NCBI GenBank assembly: GCA_947589655.1
Contig: CANQCE010000009.1
Coordinates: forward strand, 1 to 17,279
Direction: 5' to 3'
DNA: 17,279 nt
Origin: an uncultured Clostridia bacterium
GTDB lineage: Bacteria > Bacillota > Clostridia > Christensenellales > UBA1242
Below the pieces are notes generated by a model that did not search any database, was not told the DNA's origin, and worked only from the letters and a program-made list of their open reading frames with translations. Both the position numbers and the translations under genes were made by a program. How positions within the stretch are numbered: the stretch's first letter is position 1; each line of letters begins with the position of its first letter. Of this stretch, positions 1 through 7,138 are shown one piece after another.

Positions 1-267
1 TTTGACATGAGCGAAAGTTTAACCGAAATGCGCCGTGCGGTTGAATGCGGATATTGGTCGCTTTTGCGGTATAACCCACAAGAGCAAAAACTTTCTGTGG
101 ACAGCAACAGCGATTTTGATAAATACGAATCCTTCCTAGATGGCGAAAGTCGCTTCCGTTCCGTTAAAGAACTGAAAGGTGAAAAAGGTGAAAAAATGCT
201 CGAAAAAAGCAAAATTGATGCTAAGCAGCGCCTGGAATTCTTAAAAAAGTTAGCAAATAATAACTAA
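1..267 (+). CDS. nifJ: Pyruvate:ferredoxin (flavodoxin) oxidoreductase, C-terminal fragment
   Basis: This is the last 88 residues of a protein that starts left of the window; the frame is open through base 1, so the ATG at base 7 is an internal methionine. The motif EMRRAVECGYWSLLRYNP, followed by a FLDGESRF segment and a lysine/glutamate-rich tail ending KKLANNN, is typical of the extreme C-terminus of single-chain PFOR. In that family this region follows the thiamine-diphosphate domain. The enzyme converts pyruvate and CoA to acetyl-CoA, CO2 and reduced ferredoxin in the cytoplasm, the usual anaerobic route in Clostridia. No catalytic residue lies in this part, so the call rests on tail similarity only. 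No U-rich terminator follows; a promoter for the next gene begins about 15 bases after the TAA. Confidence 0.8.
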   Translation, partial: FDMSESLTEMRRAVECGYWSLLRYNPQEQKLSVDSNSDFDKYESFLDGESRFRSVKELKGEKGEKMLEKSKIDAKQRLEFLKKLANNN

Positions 268-281
268 AAAACCAAATTTAT

Positions 282-311
282 TTGACAAAAAACAAAAATT
301 TGGGTTAAAAT
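282..311 (+). promoter_or_regulatory. Predicted sigma-A promoter for the GDPD gene
   Basis: TTGACA at 282-287 (perfect -35) and TAAAAT at 306-311 (5/6 match), separated by 18 bases. An inverted repeat CCAAATTT (272-279) / AAATTTGG (296-303) encloses the -35 and most of the spacer. The gene's ribosome binding site (AAGGGG, about 323-328) lies just before the ATG at 334. Confidence 0.6.
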
Positions 312-333
312 TGATTATTAAAAAGGGGTAAAA

Positions 334-1062
334 ATGGATATCTTTAAAACTTGGCTTGTTGAAACGCCAATCGCGCACAGAGGTTTGCATGGAAAAAACA
401 TTCCTGAAAATTCTTTGGCGGCTTTTTCAAATGCAATTGCAAAAGGCTATGCCATTGAACTTGATGTGCATCTGCTTGCCGACAACACCATTGCGGTTTT
501 TCATGACGACTCTCTTGCTCGCATGACAGGGAACGATGGCTATATCAAATTTTTGAATAAGGATGACCTTAAAGTTTTAAAGTTGAAAGATTCCAAAGAA
601 AGCATTCCAACTTTTCAAGAAGTTTTGGACCTTGTTGATGGAAAAGTGCCACTTTTAATTGAAATTAAAAACCAATACAAAGTTGGAAAACTTGAACAGG
701 CTGTAATTGACCTTTTGAAAAACTATAAAGGTGAATATGCGGTGCAATCGTTCAACCCATATTCGCTGGCATATTTTAAAAAGCACGCCCCAAAAATTTT
801 GCGTGGACAACTTTCAGGATATCTGAAAGACAGCAAGTTGAGTTGGTTTAAAAAGTTTGCATTAAAGCGAATGTTATTAAACAAAAAAGTAAGTGAGCCA
901 AATTTCATTTCATATGAAAGCGCCGCCCTGCCAAACAGATATGTAAAAAAATATAAAAATCTGCCACTTTTGGCTTGGACTGTTAAAAGCAAAGAAGAAT
1001 ATATGCGTGTTGTAAAATTCTGCGACAATGTGATTTTTGAAAAATTTGACCCGGAAATTTAA
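334..1062 (+). CDS. Glycerophosphodiester phosphodiesterase family protein
   Basis: A 242-residue cytoplasmic protein of the GDPD family, which hydrolyses glycerophosphodiesters (deacylated phospholipids) to sn-glycerol 3-phosphate and an alcohol. Family signatures are in order: AHRG (residues 14-17, with catalytic His15 and Arg16), PEN(S) at 24-27, the metal ligands in ELDV (Glu42, Asp44), the second catalytic histidine in FHDD (His57), and LIEIK (108-112, Glu110 and Lys112). The length fits the short UgpQ-like bacterial class. There is no signal peptide or membrane segment, so it probably acts on imported or recycled glycerophosphodiesters inside the cell. It has its own promoter and terminator and is monocistronic. 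The start is fixed by AAGGGG upstream. All catalytic residues are present, so it should be active; the exact substrate cannot be told from sequence. Confidence 0.9.
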   Translation: MDIFKTWLVETPIAHRGLHGKNIPENSLAAFSNAIAKGYAIELDVHLLADNTIAVFHDDSLARMTGNDGYIKFLNKDDLKVLKLKDSKESIPTFQEVLDLVDGKVPLLIEIKNQYKVGKLEQAVIDLLKNYKGEYAVQSFNPYSLAYFKKHAPKILRGQLSGYLKDSKLSWFKKFALKRMLLNKKVSEPNFISYESAALPNRYVKKYKNLPLLAWTVKSKEEYMRVVKFCDNVIFEKFDPEI

Positions 1063-1089
1063 AAAAAGAACTAAAATTTAGTTCTTTTT
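1063..1089. terminator. Bidirectional intrinsic terminator between convergent genes
   Basis: A perfect 13-bp palindrome around one central base (AAAAAGAACTAAA / TTTAGTTCTTTTT). It has A/T runs on both sides, so it can end transcription from the GDPD gene on the plus strand and from the lipoprotein gene on the minus strand, whose stop codon (1088-1090) overlaps it. Confidence 0.8.
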
Positions 1090-2557
1090 ATTTTTTTGTA
1101 ATTCTGCCATCCGCTTTTGCCAAAAGTTCAAACTTTTCGTTTCCAGAAACTTTAACCCTATACATATAATAATTGCCGTCTGCATTTTCTTCGATGGAAT
1201 TCTCTTTTTCTTCGTCAGTTAAAAGTTCCTCTGGAACTGTTTGAAGTTTTGCATAGAAGTATAAATAATCGCCGTCATAAGCACATCTGTTTGAATCGCT
1301 AACATCCGTCATTTCTGCAAGAACAGAAACGTTTACTGTAACATCTCCTCCATTGCCGTTGAACGCACTTGCAATATTTGCACGATAGATGCCTGTTGTT
1401 GTGGAGAGATACAATGTTCTTTCTTCAACTTGCAAAACCTTGTAAGATGAAAGAGCCTCGCCGGCATTTTCAAATGTTATTTGCCCTTTTGCGCCATTGT
1501 TTTTAATGTATTTAATGTTGCTATCTTGTGTGTAAATGTATCCAAGGGTGCTGGTAAGGCTTGTGCCATCAGTTTGCGTGATTGTTGTTGTGATTGCGTG
1601 AATGTCGCTTATTGAAGAAACTGCAACAAACTCGCGGCGCTTATTAGAAAATCCGCTTTGGCTGTTATCATTTGTAAGGTCTGCAACATAAACAACTGTC
1701 TGCAAATTGCCAAGGGCCTCTGTAAAGAACAACACATCCTTTTCTCTGCCAATAAATGTAACATTTCCTTGGCCATAAACAGATTCTGCCTCGCCGCCCT
1801 TAACTGAAATTCTGTTTACAATATTTGTGGAAGAATTTGCGCTTGTGTCCTCGCGGCTTGTTGTATAAAAAATGTATCCATTCCAATCCAAACTGCTGCC
1901 CTTAACATTCTCTTGATATGTTTTTGGCAGTGCCACGCTTGTTACATTTTCTGCCAAAGTGGAAACCTTATCGTTTGAAAGGTTAATTGCAACAAGGTTT
2001 GTTCCTGCAAGCATTACAACATAATATTTATTTTCAAATTTTAAAACTTCAATTTTGCTGATTTCTGCTTGGCTGGTGTAAAGTTTTTTCTTGCTGTCAC
2101 CGTTTAAGCGGCTTTTGTAAAAGCAGGTGTAATTAAAATGGTGGCTTGCCCCAGAGGAATCGCCGCCCATTTGCCTGTTTGGTGTGGCGTAGTAAAGGGT
2201 TTGCCCAAGCACAAACATAAAGTCTGCCTCGTAGCCTGCCACCTCTTTGGAAACATTTTCAACTTGTTTTGGTGAATAATAGTTGTTTCTTGAATTTAAA
2301 CTGTTCACCCCAACGCGTGCAAGATAACTTAAATTGGTAGCAGAGGAATAATCTTTTTCACTTGAAAATCCGCTTGCCGTGGATAAAGCATTGCCAAAAT
2401 AAAGATAATCTTCCACCCTTACGGCAGAATTTCCATTGTAAACAAGTTCACTGCTTGTGTTGCGAACATTTCCAACCGTGGCACAGCCGGCAAGACCGCC
2501 AATCATCAACGCCCCAACAAGAAATGCCCCACACAAAATTTTAGTCCATTTTTTCAT
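1088..2557 (-). CDS. Predicted lipoprotein with beta-propeller-like repeats, function unknown
   Basis: A 489-residue protein with a type II signal peptide: KKWTK, a hydrophobic stretch (8-21) and a lipobox LAGC with Cys25 as the lipidated residue, so it should be anchored on the outer face of the membrane. The mature part is rich in short beta-strand patterns of the kind 'DYLYFGN', 'GQTLYYAT', 'NKYYVVML', 'DGDYLYFYAK', spaced about 40-60 residues apart. This resembles the DUF5050/'six-bladed propeller' lipoproteins of Clostridia; I see no catalytic motif. GGAG (CTCC at 2563-2566 on the plus strand) precedes the ATG, and a good promoter lies at 2577-2606. The gene is monocistronic and ends in the bidirectional terminator. 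The propeller assignment is inference from strand periodicity; a sensor, binding or scaffold role is possible but not shown. Confidence 0.65.
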   Translation of the reverse strand: MKKWTKILCGAFLVGALMIGGLAGCATVGNVRNTSSELVYNGNSAVRVEDYLYFGNALSTASGFSSEKDYSSATNLSYLARVGVNSLNSRNNYYSPKQVENVSKEVAGYEADFMFVLGQTLYYATPNRQMGGDSSGASHHFNYTCFYKSRLNGDSKKKLYTSQAEISKIEVLKFENKYYVVMLAGTNLVAINLSNDKVSTLAENVTSVALPKTYQENVKGSSLDWNGYIFYTTSREDTSANSSTNIVNRISVKGGEAESVYGQGNVTFIGREKDVLFFTEALGNLQTVVYVADLTNDNSQSGFSNKRREFVAVSSISDIHAITTTITQTDGTSLTSTLGYIYTQDSNIKYIKNNGAKGQITFENAGEALSSYKVLQVEERTLYLSTTTGIYRANIASAFNGNGGDVTVNVSVLAEMTDVSDSNRCAYDGDYLYFYAKLQTVPEELLTDEEKENSIEENADGNYYMYRVKVSGNEKFELLAKADGRITKK

Positions 2558-2576
2558 ATTAACTCCAAGTGTTTTA

Positions 2577-2606
2577 ATTATACAATAAATGTTTTTGACA
2601 AGTCAA
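2577..2606 (-). promoter_or_regulatory. Predicted sigma-A promoter for the propeller-like lipoprotein
   Basis: Read on the minus strand: TTGACT (2606-2601), an 18-base spacer, and a perfect TATAAT (2582-2577). The -35 lies in a short palindrome TTGACAAGTCAA (2595-2606), which could be chance or an operator. Confidence 0.6.
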
Positions 2607-2627
2607 TAAATTTTTAAAAACAATTTT

Positions 2628-3320
2628 CTAGCAAATTTCAATAAGTTTGTTCCCCACAATATCACAGGATGTCAAAAAATAGGTTACTCCGTTTTTGTTT
2701 AAAACTAAATTTTGCCTGCAATAAGCATGAATATGCCCATACACCACAAATTCAACGCCATATTTTTCAAGCAGAGCGGTGACCTCGTTATCTTCCTCCT
2801 TAAATGTGTAAGGCGGATAGTGCAACATACAAATCAGCCTGTCGCCATCGTTTTGCAATTTTTTTGCCCCTTGCAATGTAAGTTCCAAGCGTATAAGTTC
2901 GCGTTTGTAAATTTTTTCATTTTCTGGCGTCATTTTTTTGCCGTCTGGCAAGTTCCAAAGCCTTGTGCCACAAATCACAAAATTATCAAACTTAATTGCA
3001 TCGTTTTGGATGGCAAAGAAATTCTTTGGCAAAATTGCCCGAACTGCACTTATACTTTTCCACCAATAATCGTGATTGCCGCGTATGATAACTTTTTTGC
3101 CCGGCAGTTTTTCAAGCAGAGCAAAATCTGGGGCGGTTTCTTCCAATTTCATCGCCCACGAAAAATCCCCCGCCATTAAAACAATGTCGTCCTCTGTAAC
3201 TTTGTTGCGCCAATCGTCAAATATTTTATCAACATAGCCCTCCCATGTTGGCCCAAAAATGTCCATAGGCTTTGGATTGTTGATAGATAAATGCAAATCG
3301 CTTATAGCAAAAATTTTCAC
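2628..3320 (-). CDS. Calcineurin-like metallophosphoesterase
   Basis: A 230-residue cytoplasmic dinuclear-metal phosphoesterase. All family blocks are present: DLH (Asp8, His10), GD (51-52), GNHD (81-84), the LHYPP histidine (His167) and GHIH (195-198). These ligate two divalent metals that activate water to cleave phosphomono- or diesters. Tryptophan-rich parts near the motifs (GPTWEGY, GDFSWAM, DYWW) mark the subgroup often annotated as 'serine/threonine phosphatase' in Clostridia; the true substrate is not known to me. The start is a GTG that overlaps the TGA of the upstream yqeY gene (GTGA), so translation is probably coupled; AGAGG lies about 13 bases upstream. It follows yqeY in one operon. 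No convincing terminator is seen after it in 2610-2627. Confidence 0.88.
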   Translation of the reverse strand: MKIFAISDLHLSINNPKPMDIFGPTWEGYVDKIFDDWRNKVTEDDIVLMAGDFSWAMKLEETAPDFALLEKLPGKKVIIRGNHDYWWKSISAVRAILPKNFFAIQNDAIKFDNFVICGTRLWNLPDGKKMTPENEKIYKRELIRLELTLQGAKKLQNDGDRLICMLHYPPYTFKEEDNEVTALLEKYGVEFVVYGHIHAYCRQNLVLNKNGVTYFLTSCDIVGNKLIEIC

Positions 3321-3739
3321 AGCGTTTTCAAAACCTCTTGAACAAGCCTCATATCAACCTGCCCATTGAAATTTGCTTTAAAATGTTTCATAACTGTTGG
3401 CACACTTTTGTCTGGCAAAGACAAAATAATTTCTTTAATTTCATTTTCTGAGAGCATTTTTGGCAGAAAAGCCGCTGCCAGAGAAAGTTGTTTTTCAATG
3501 TTTTTAACTTGCTCTGCATTGCCAACTTTTGTATAGTTCTGCTTCTCGTCATCAAGTTCTTTTATCAGTTTCTGCACAATATTTGAAATATCTGCATCAA
3601 TAAGTTCTTTTCCGCTTTCACGCCTTGCAATTTTTTCCAGCATAATTTTGTTCATCAAAACACTGTAAAAGGCCCTTGCAACAGCATCTTTGTTCTTCAT
3701 GGCTTCAATATTTGCTTTTTTTATTTGTTCTTCAATCAT
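3317..3739 (-). CDS. yqeY: GatB/YqeY domain-containing protein
   Basis: A 140-residue protein matching the stand-alone YqeY family: an N-terminal helical part (MIEEQIKKANIEAMKNKD) and a C-terminal part with FLPKMLSENEI and GQVDMRLVQEVLK. The latter is the tRNA-contacting helical domain also found at the end of the amidotransferase subunit GatB. The family is proposed to bind tRNA or aid tRNA-dependent amidation, but its role as a free protein is unsettled. The start chosen is the ATG at 3739, preceded by AGGAGTGGTTT; a longer reading from 3778 has no such site and runs into the promoter. It is first in an operon with the metallophosphoesterase, with a 4-base overlap. Confidence 0.88.
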   Translation of the reverse strand: MIEEQIKKANIEAMKNKDAVARAFYSVLMNKIMLEKIARRESGKELIDADISNIVQKLIKELDDEKQNYTKVGNAEQVKNIEKQLSLAAAFLPKMLSENEIKEIILSLPDKSVPTVMKHFKANFNGQVDMRLVQEVLKTL

Positions 3740-3761
3740 AAACCACTCCTTTACAAGAAAA

Positions 3762-3791
3762 AGTATAACCCATTTCACCCACCAAAATCAA
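3762..3791 (-). promoter_or_regulatory. Predicted promoter of the yqeY-phosphoesterase operon
   Basis: On the minus strand: TTGATT (3791-3786), an 18-base spacer and TATACT (3767-3762). The leader to the ATG at 3739 is about 15-20 bases and carries AGGAG. Confidence 0.5.
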
Positions 3792-3841
3792 CTTATTTTT
3801 AATGGGAATAAGCATAAAAAATAAAAAAACAATCATTTTTG

Positions 3842-3870
3842 TTGACATTTGTTTTTGTATATGTTATTAT
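3842..3870 (+). promoter_or_regulatory. Strong predicted promoter of tRNA-Met
   Basis: A perfect TTGACA (3842-3847), a 17-base spacer and TATTAT (3865-3870, 5/6). Initiation is expected near 3877, giving a short 5' leader before the tRNA at 3885. Confidence 0.75.
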
Positions 3871-3884
3871 TAATGCGCTTAAAT

Positions 3885-3961
3885 GGTGATGTAGCTCAGC
3901 TGGTTAGAGCGTATGGTTCATACCCATAAGGTCGGTGGTTCGAGCCCACCTATCACCACCA
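3885..3961 (+). tRNA. tRNA-Met (anticodon CAT), elongator type
   Basis: A full cloverleaf: acceptor GGTGATG/TATCACC (one G-T wobble), D-stem GCTC/GAGC, anticodon stem TATGG/CCATA with loop TTCATAC (anticodon CAT), T-stem GGTGG/CCACC with loop TTCGAGC, discriminator A and an encoded CCA (3959-3961). It lacks the initiator hallmarks (GGG/CCC anticodon stem), and the body matches Bacillota elongator tRNA-Met rather than tRNA-Ile2. It has its own promoter upstream and a terminator immediately after. Confidence 0.95.
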
Positions 3962-4131
3962 GAAAAAACTGCGCTTAAAGCAGTTTTTTTATCCACCACC
4001 TTATATGCAGCGCTAGCGGAATATAAGTTCTTCCCAGTTTGAACCCTTACCACCAGAAAAAACTACGCTTAAAGCAGTTTTTTTTAATCCACCGCCTTAT
4101 ATGAAGCGTTAGCGGAATATAAGTTTTTCCC
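3938..4131 (+). repeat. Head-to-tail repeat containing the tRNA-Met 3' end, terminator and a hairpin
   Basis: Unit 1 (3938-4036) starts in the T-loop of tRNA-Met and runs through the acceptor end, the terminator, and a hairpin CTTATAT (4000-4006) / ATATAAG (4021-4027) enclosing CGCTAGCG. Unit 2 (4037-4131) repeats the same order: GTTTGAACCC in place of GTTCGAGCCC, a 5-base deletion, then ACCACCAGAAAAAACT, the terminator copy (one mismatch in the stem) and CTTATAT (4096-4102) / ATATAAG (4117-4123) enclosing CGTTAGCG. The spacing is 99 bases at the T-loop and 94 after the deletion. In the inner hairpin the third pair changes C-G to T-G, so folding is kept while the tRNA part has decayed. Confidence 0.88.
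3963..3990 (+). terminator. Intrinsic terminator of tRNA-Met
   Basis: A stem AAAAAACTGC (3963-3972) / GCAGTTTTTT with loop GCTTAAA and a run of seven T. It starts two bases after the CCA end. A second copy lies at 4057-4085 inside the downstream repeat, but there one stem pair is broken (A opposite C). Confidence 0.88.
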
Positions 4132-4159
4132 TTGCATTTTTTGTATCTTGTGGTATAAT
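4132..4159 (+). promoter_or_regulatory. Predicted extended -10 promoter for the coiled-coil tail protein
   Basis: A perfect TATAAT at 4154-4159 preceded by TGG (an extended -10, TGnTATAAT). The -35 is weak (TTGCAT at 4132-4137, 16-base spacer). It lies directly against the end of the second tRNA-derived repeat unit. Confidence 0.6.
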
Positions 4160-4189
4160 AAAATAAAGACGCAAAATTTGGAGGCTTTT

Positions 4190-4672
4190 ATGACCGATGA
4201 AGAAAAAATTGAATTAAAGAAAACTCGCTCGCGAAAGAAAATGCTAGAAGCAGGCACAAAAGAGGAAGAAGTTGAAGGGCAACTTGAACTTATGGATGAA
4301 GAAATGGAACTTGCCGCTTTAAAGAAGAAAGAGGCGGAAGACAAAAAGAAAAAATTGCTCGAAGAACAAGTTCGCCTTCAAAATGAAATTAGGCAAATGA
4401 ACCAAGAGCAACGAAAAGCACGCTTTGCAGCGGTTGGCGGTTGGCTAAAAGGTTTTGCCACCATTGTGGCATTTCCAATAATAGTTCTTGGCAAAATTTT
4501 TGGTGACAACGAATTTGTGGCAGCATTTTTGGACAAATCTAAAATTAAAGAAAAGGACAACTATGACAAAGCCACTGCAAAAGCAACAGAGCAAATGGTT
4601 AAAAATATGAATGAAATATATAAAAAACTTGAAAGCATCAACAAAAATTTGACTGATGAAAAAAGTAAATAA
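4190..4672 (+). CDS. Small charged coiled-coil protein with one hydrophobic segment; C-terminal tail shared with the neighbouring ICE-like membrane protein
   Basis: I do not recognise a named family. The 160-residue product has a highly charged, helix-forming N-terminal half (residues 1-78, rich in Glu, Lys and Gln, likely coiled coil), one hydrophobic segment (about 82-104, FATIVAFPIIVLGKIFG) and a 55-residue C-terminal tail from Asp106. That tail aligns without gaps to the last 55 residues of the convergent 742-residue protein (25 of 55 identical by my hand count, including FLDKSKIKE). The ATG at 4190 was chosen because TTTGGAGG (4177-4184) sits six bases before it; the upstream in-frame ATG (4148) lies inside the promoter. 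The two genes face each other and share one terminator. A partner or assembly factor of the membrane protein is a reasonable inference, not shown. Confidence 0.75.
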   Translation: MTDEEKIELKKTRSRKKMLEAGTKEEEVEGQLELMDEEMELAALKKKEAEDKKKKLLEEQVRLQNEIRQMNQEQRKARFAAVGGWLKGFATIVAFPIIVLGKIFGDNEFVAAFLDKSKIKEKDNYDKATAKATEQMVKNMNEIYKKLESINKNLTDEKSK

Positions 4673-4697
4673 ATCCAAATTATATTTTTTAGGCAAA

Positions 4698-4730
4698 TAA
4701 AAAAACCGCTTTCGCGGTTCTTTTATTTTT
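4698..4730. terminator. Bidirectional terminator of the convergent tail-sharing pair
   Basis: A stem AACCGC (4704-4709) / GCGGTT (4714-4719) with loop TTTC, flanked by an A-run on the left and a T-rich run on the right. It can serve both strands. The stop codon of the minus-strand gene lies at 4723-4725. Confidence 0.78.
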
Positions 4731-6951
4731 TATCTTCCTTTTTGGTATTCCTTTCAATCCTTGCCAAACTCTTAAGCATAGCATCGTTCTGTGCAAGCAT
4801 CTTGCCAGTATGTTTTGAAGTTTCTTTTGGATAATCTGGGGCCTCTTTAATTTTACTCTTATCAAGGAAGGACTTAACAAAGTCGTTATCCGTAAATGGT
4901 TTAGCAGCATATTCAAGCGTTTGCATTCCAATGCCCAATGCAGTTTTAACAGTTCCAATGGTAACATCTTTTGCAGACTTAACAACTGCATCTCTGCGCT
5001 CTTTGCGTGCTTCCAACCCAGTAACTCTATCACTGGCAGCCTTATAAGCATTCTGCCTCTGGTCAAGCAAGGTGTTTGCTTGTTGCAATCTGGTTCGTGC
5101 TGCAGCCTCACCTGCTGTGCCCTTTGCTGCGTCAAAGTCTCTTTGTGCTCTCTGCTGTGCTTCTTGTTGTTGCTCAAATGCCTCTTGTGCATTTTCTTTG
5201 TCAAGTTTTGCGTGCCCAAGTTTGCCACGATGAGCCCAAGCAGATGCTAACTTGGCAGCGGCTGGACCAGCAGCGCCACCAGTTGCCGCTGTGGCGACAA
5301 GCGCACCTACACCAACTGCAGTTTTTGCCACGCCTTTAACCACAGCACCCATACCTTTCACTGCACCACCAACAATGTTGAACGCAGTGCCGGCAGTAGA
5401 GCCTATATCTTTTGCCATGTCGCCACCAACTTTGTTTGCATCCGCCGCACCTATCACATCACTTATTGTTGCAATAAACGATTTTATTGTAAGTAGCCCA
5501 GTTATGATAAACAACTCTTGCATAAACTGGTCAACTATATCAATGTTAAACAGATTAATTTGGTTTACTAACGGCAGTATGATAAAGAACAAGTTCATTC
5601 CCACAACGGCGCCGTATGTCATAAGAATTTGTTTCATAAAGTTCGAGCGCCATTTCTTTGCCATTTCTCCACCATCTAATGGTGCCAAACCGAACATTGG
5701 TGGTGCAACTATAAACAGAGCCAAACTCATGAATATACGCGTAATCAAACCTAGAATAATGTTGATGAACAACGTTGTGCAAATGATAACTGCACCAAAA
5801 CCAGCAATAAAGTTAAAGTTCCACAGGTCATAATAATACCAAACGGCGCCAATGTTGAATTTTGAAAAACTTACAATACTCCTTGCCAAGAAGGTTGTAA
5901 AATACCTTGTGCTTGTCCATTCTGATGCGGTTTCATAATTTAATGTATGGGCTTCTTTATAGTGCAAATGGCAAGCAAAGGCAGTGTCTATCATTTGGGC
6001 AAGTTCATCTTGTGTTTTAGCCCCACTGAAAAGTTCGCCTTGGCTTAAGCCGCCAATGGTGCTGTCTCCCAACAAAATTCCCCCATTTCTGGCACGGTTT
6101 GCATTATATGCTGCCACCTTGAACAATGAGCCAGAGAATGTTTGGGTTGTTGCCCCAGTCAGTGCCAAGTTAATGCCTTCCCACGCAAAACCTTCATGCG
6201 GATTTGGGTTCTTTCCATAAGCAATATAAGCAGACGACCCAAAAATATCATAATATATGTATGTTTTATCGTTGGCAGTTATCCCCTGCCCAGTTTCGGA
6301 ATCTATGTTTTTGGAGGTGTTTACATCTTGCAGAAGCGAAGTTTGCTCACCATACAAATCCACTACTGAGCCGCTTGTTGTGGAGGTTAAACTGTCCAGC
6401 GCTGTGAGCAATGCTTGCGAAACAAACAAAGCAAGGATAACTATAACTGGAACCGCAACAATGTTTACAACACTTTTCAAGGCTGTGTAAACATATTGCA
6501 TTGGCCCCTTTGCAGCCTTGTCATCATAAGAATAATGGCTTTTTATAATTGCCACAAAAGTTGCCATAACGCAAACGATTACGCCAAACAACACAAACGA
6601 CCAGAAAACTGTGGAAAGTGGAGAATAATCGAAATGTGCACCTTGTGAAGAATTTAATTCAATCCCAAAAATGCCTGCAATAAAATTTGTGACAATATCT
6701 CCTGTAATTGCGTGCCCTTGCGAATCGTAATACACATCCAGCCCAGCAAGTTTTCTAAACGCAAGTTGGAAAACATCCAAAATGCAGGCAAGTGAGGCAT
6801 ATAACAAATATATGGCTTTAGGAATTAAACTTAAGAAGGCGTCAAAAAATTCGTCAAAAAAGTCCGATATCCAACCAAACAAGAAATTAAACGCACCCTT
6901 AAGCAGGTCGCCAACCCAATCGAACAAACCTAGTAGCATTGATGTTGACAT
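4723..6951 (-). CDS. Polytopic membrane protein resembling the VirB6/TrbL-like (Mbov_0396-type) ICE conjugation component
   Basis: A 742-residue product. The start at 6951 is chosen for the strong AGGAGG eight bases upstream (CCTCCT at 6960-6965, plus strand); the longer reading to 6987 lacks this. Order: an amphipathic, aromatic N-terminus (1-43); hydrophobic segments at about 44-64, 113-136 and 158-186; an extracytoplasmic-looking region (190-380); a second membrane block (383-425, 441-463, 476-497); a Gly/Ala-rich segment (517-566); a coiled coil (584-655); and the charged tail (688-742) shared with the neighbour. FRKLAGLDVYY near 65-75 and APLDGGEMAKKWRSNFMKQIL-like residues (423-443) are what I associate with the ICE transmembrane family, whose members form the inner-membrane part of type IV conjugation channels. 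No relaxase, coupling protein or VirB4 ATPase is in the window, so it is an orphan here. The reading frame is intact and has its own promoter. Confidence 0.7.
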   Translation of the reverse strand: MSTSMLLGLFDWVGDLLKGAFNFLFGWISDFFDEFFDAFLSLIPKAIYLLYASLACILDVFQLAFRKLAGLDVYYDSQGHAITGDIVTNFIAGIFGIELNSSQGAHFDYSPLSTVFWSFVLFGVIVCVMATFVAIIKSHYSYDDKAAKGPMQYVYTALKSVVNIVAVPVIVILALFVSQALLTALDSLTSTTSGSVVDLYGEQTSLLQDVNTSKNIDSETGQGITANDKTYIYYDIFGSSAYIAYGKNPNPHEGFAWEGINLALTGATTQTFSGSLFKVAAYNANRARNGGILLGDSTIGGLSQGELFSGAKTQDELAQMIDTAFACHLHYKEAHTLNYETASEWTSTRYFTTFLARSIVSFSKFNIGAVWYYYDLWNFNFIAGFGAVIICTTLFINIILGLITRIFMSLALFIVAPPMFGLAPLDGGEMAKKWRSNFMKQILMTYGAVVGMNLFFIILPLVNQINLFNIDIVDQFMQELFIITGLLTIKSFIATISDVIGAADANKVGGDMAKDIGSTAGTAFNIVGGAVKGMGAVVKGVAKTAVGVGALVATAATGGAAGPAAAKLASAWAHRGKLGHAKLDKENAQEAFEQQQEAQQRAQRDFDAAKGTAGEAAARTRLQQANTLLDQRQNAYKAASDRVTGLEARKERRDAVVKSAKDVTIGTVKTALGIGMQTLEYAAKPFTDNDFVKSFLDKSKIKEAPDYPKETSKHTGKMLAQNDAMLKSLARIERNTKKEDKK

Positions 6952-7010
6952 GCAATCCCCCTCCTCAAAAACGAAGTTGCCCATCAATTAGATAATTTAT
7001 ATTCTCTCTC

Positions 7011-7039
7011 ATTTTACCAAATAAATTTACATTTTGCAA
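7011..7039 (-). promoter_or_regulatory. Predicted promoter of the ICE-like membrane protein gene
   Basis: On the minus strand: TTGCAA (7039-7034), a 17-base spacer ending in TGG, and TAAAAT (7016-7011), i.e. an extended -10. The expected leader to the ATG at 6951 is about 50 bases. Confidence 0.6.
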
Positions 7040-7109
7040 CAGTTTTTGAAAGAAAAGTTTAAAATCTCGCAAATTTCGATATTATTTTTGCCCAATATTG
7101 GCACTGTCC

Positions 7110-7138
7110 TTGATTTTCATTTTCGTTTTGGCTATAAT
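7110..7138 (+). promoter_or_regulatory. Predicted uvrC promoter giving a leaderless mRNA
   Basis: TTGATT (7110-7115), a 17-base spacer and a perfect TATAAT (7133-7138). The uvrC ATG starts at 7145, six bases after the -10, which is where transcription itself should begin. There is no Shine-Dalgarno sequence. I see no LexA-type box. Confidence 0.65.

Noticed and set aside
2712..3179. 155-residue plus-strand frame opposite the metallophosphoesterase
   Set aside because: The opposite strand encodes all catalytic motifs of a known family; this frame is Phe/Cys-rich and shows no start signals.
4689..5228. 179-residue minus-strand reading frame inside the ICE-like membrane gene
   Set aside because: It is an out-of-frame shadow with no ribosome binding site and a low-complexity, Leu/Lys/Gln-heavy product. 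The real gene in the other frame has membrane segments and a shared conserved tail.
6952..7109. A second attachment site closing an island that starts at tRNA-Met
   Set aside because: I searched by eye for a copy of the tRNA-Met 3' end between the membrane gene and uvrC and found none, so no bounded element is claimed.
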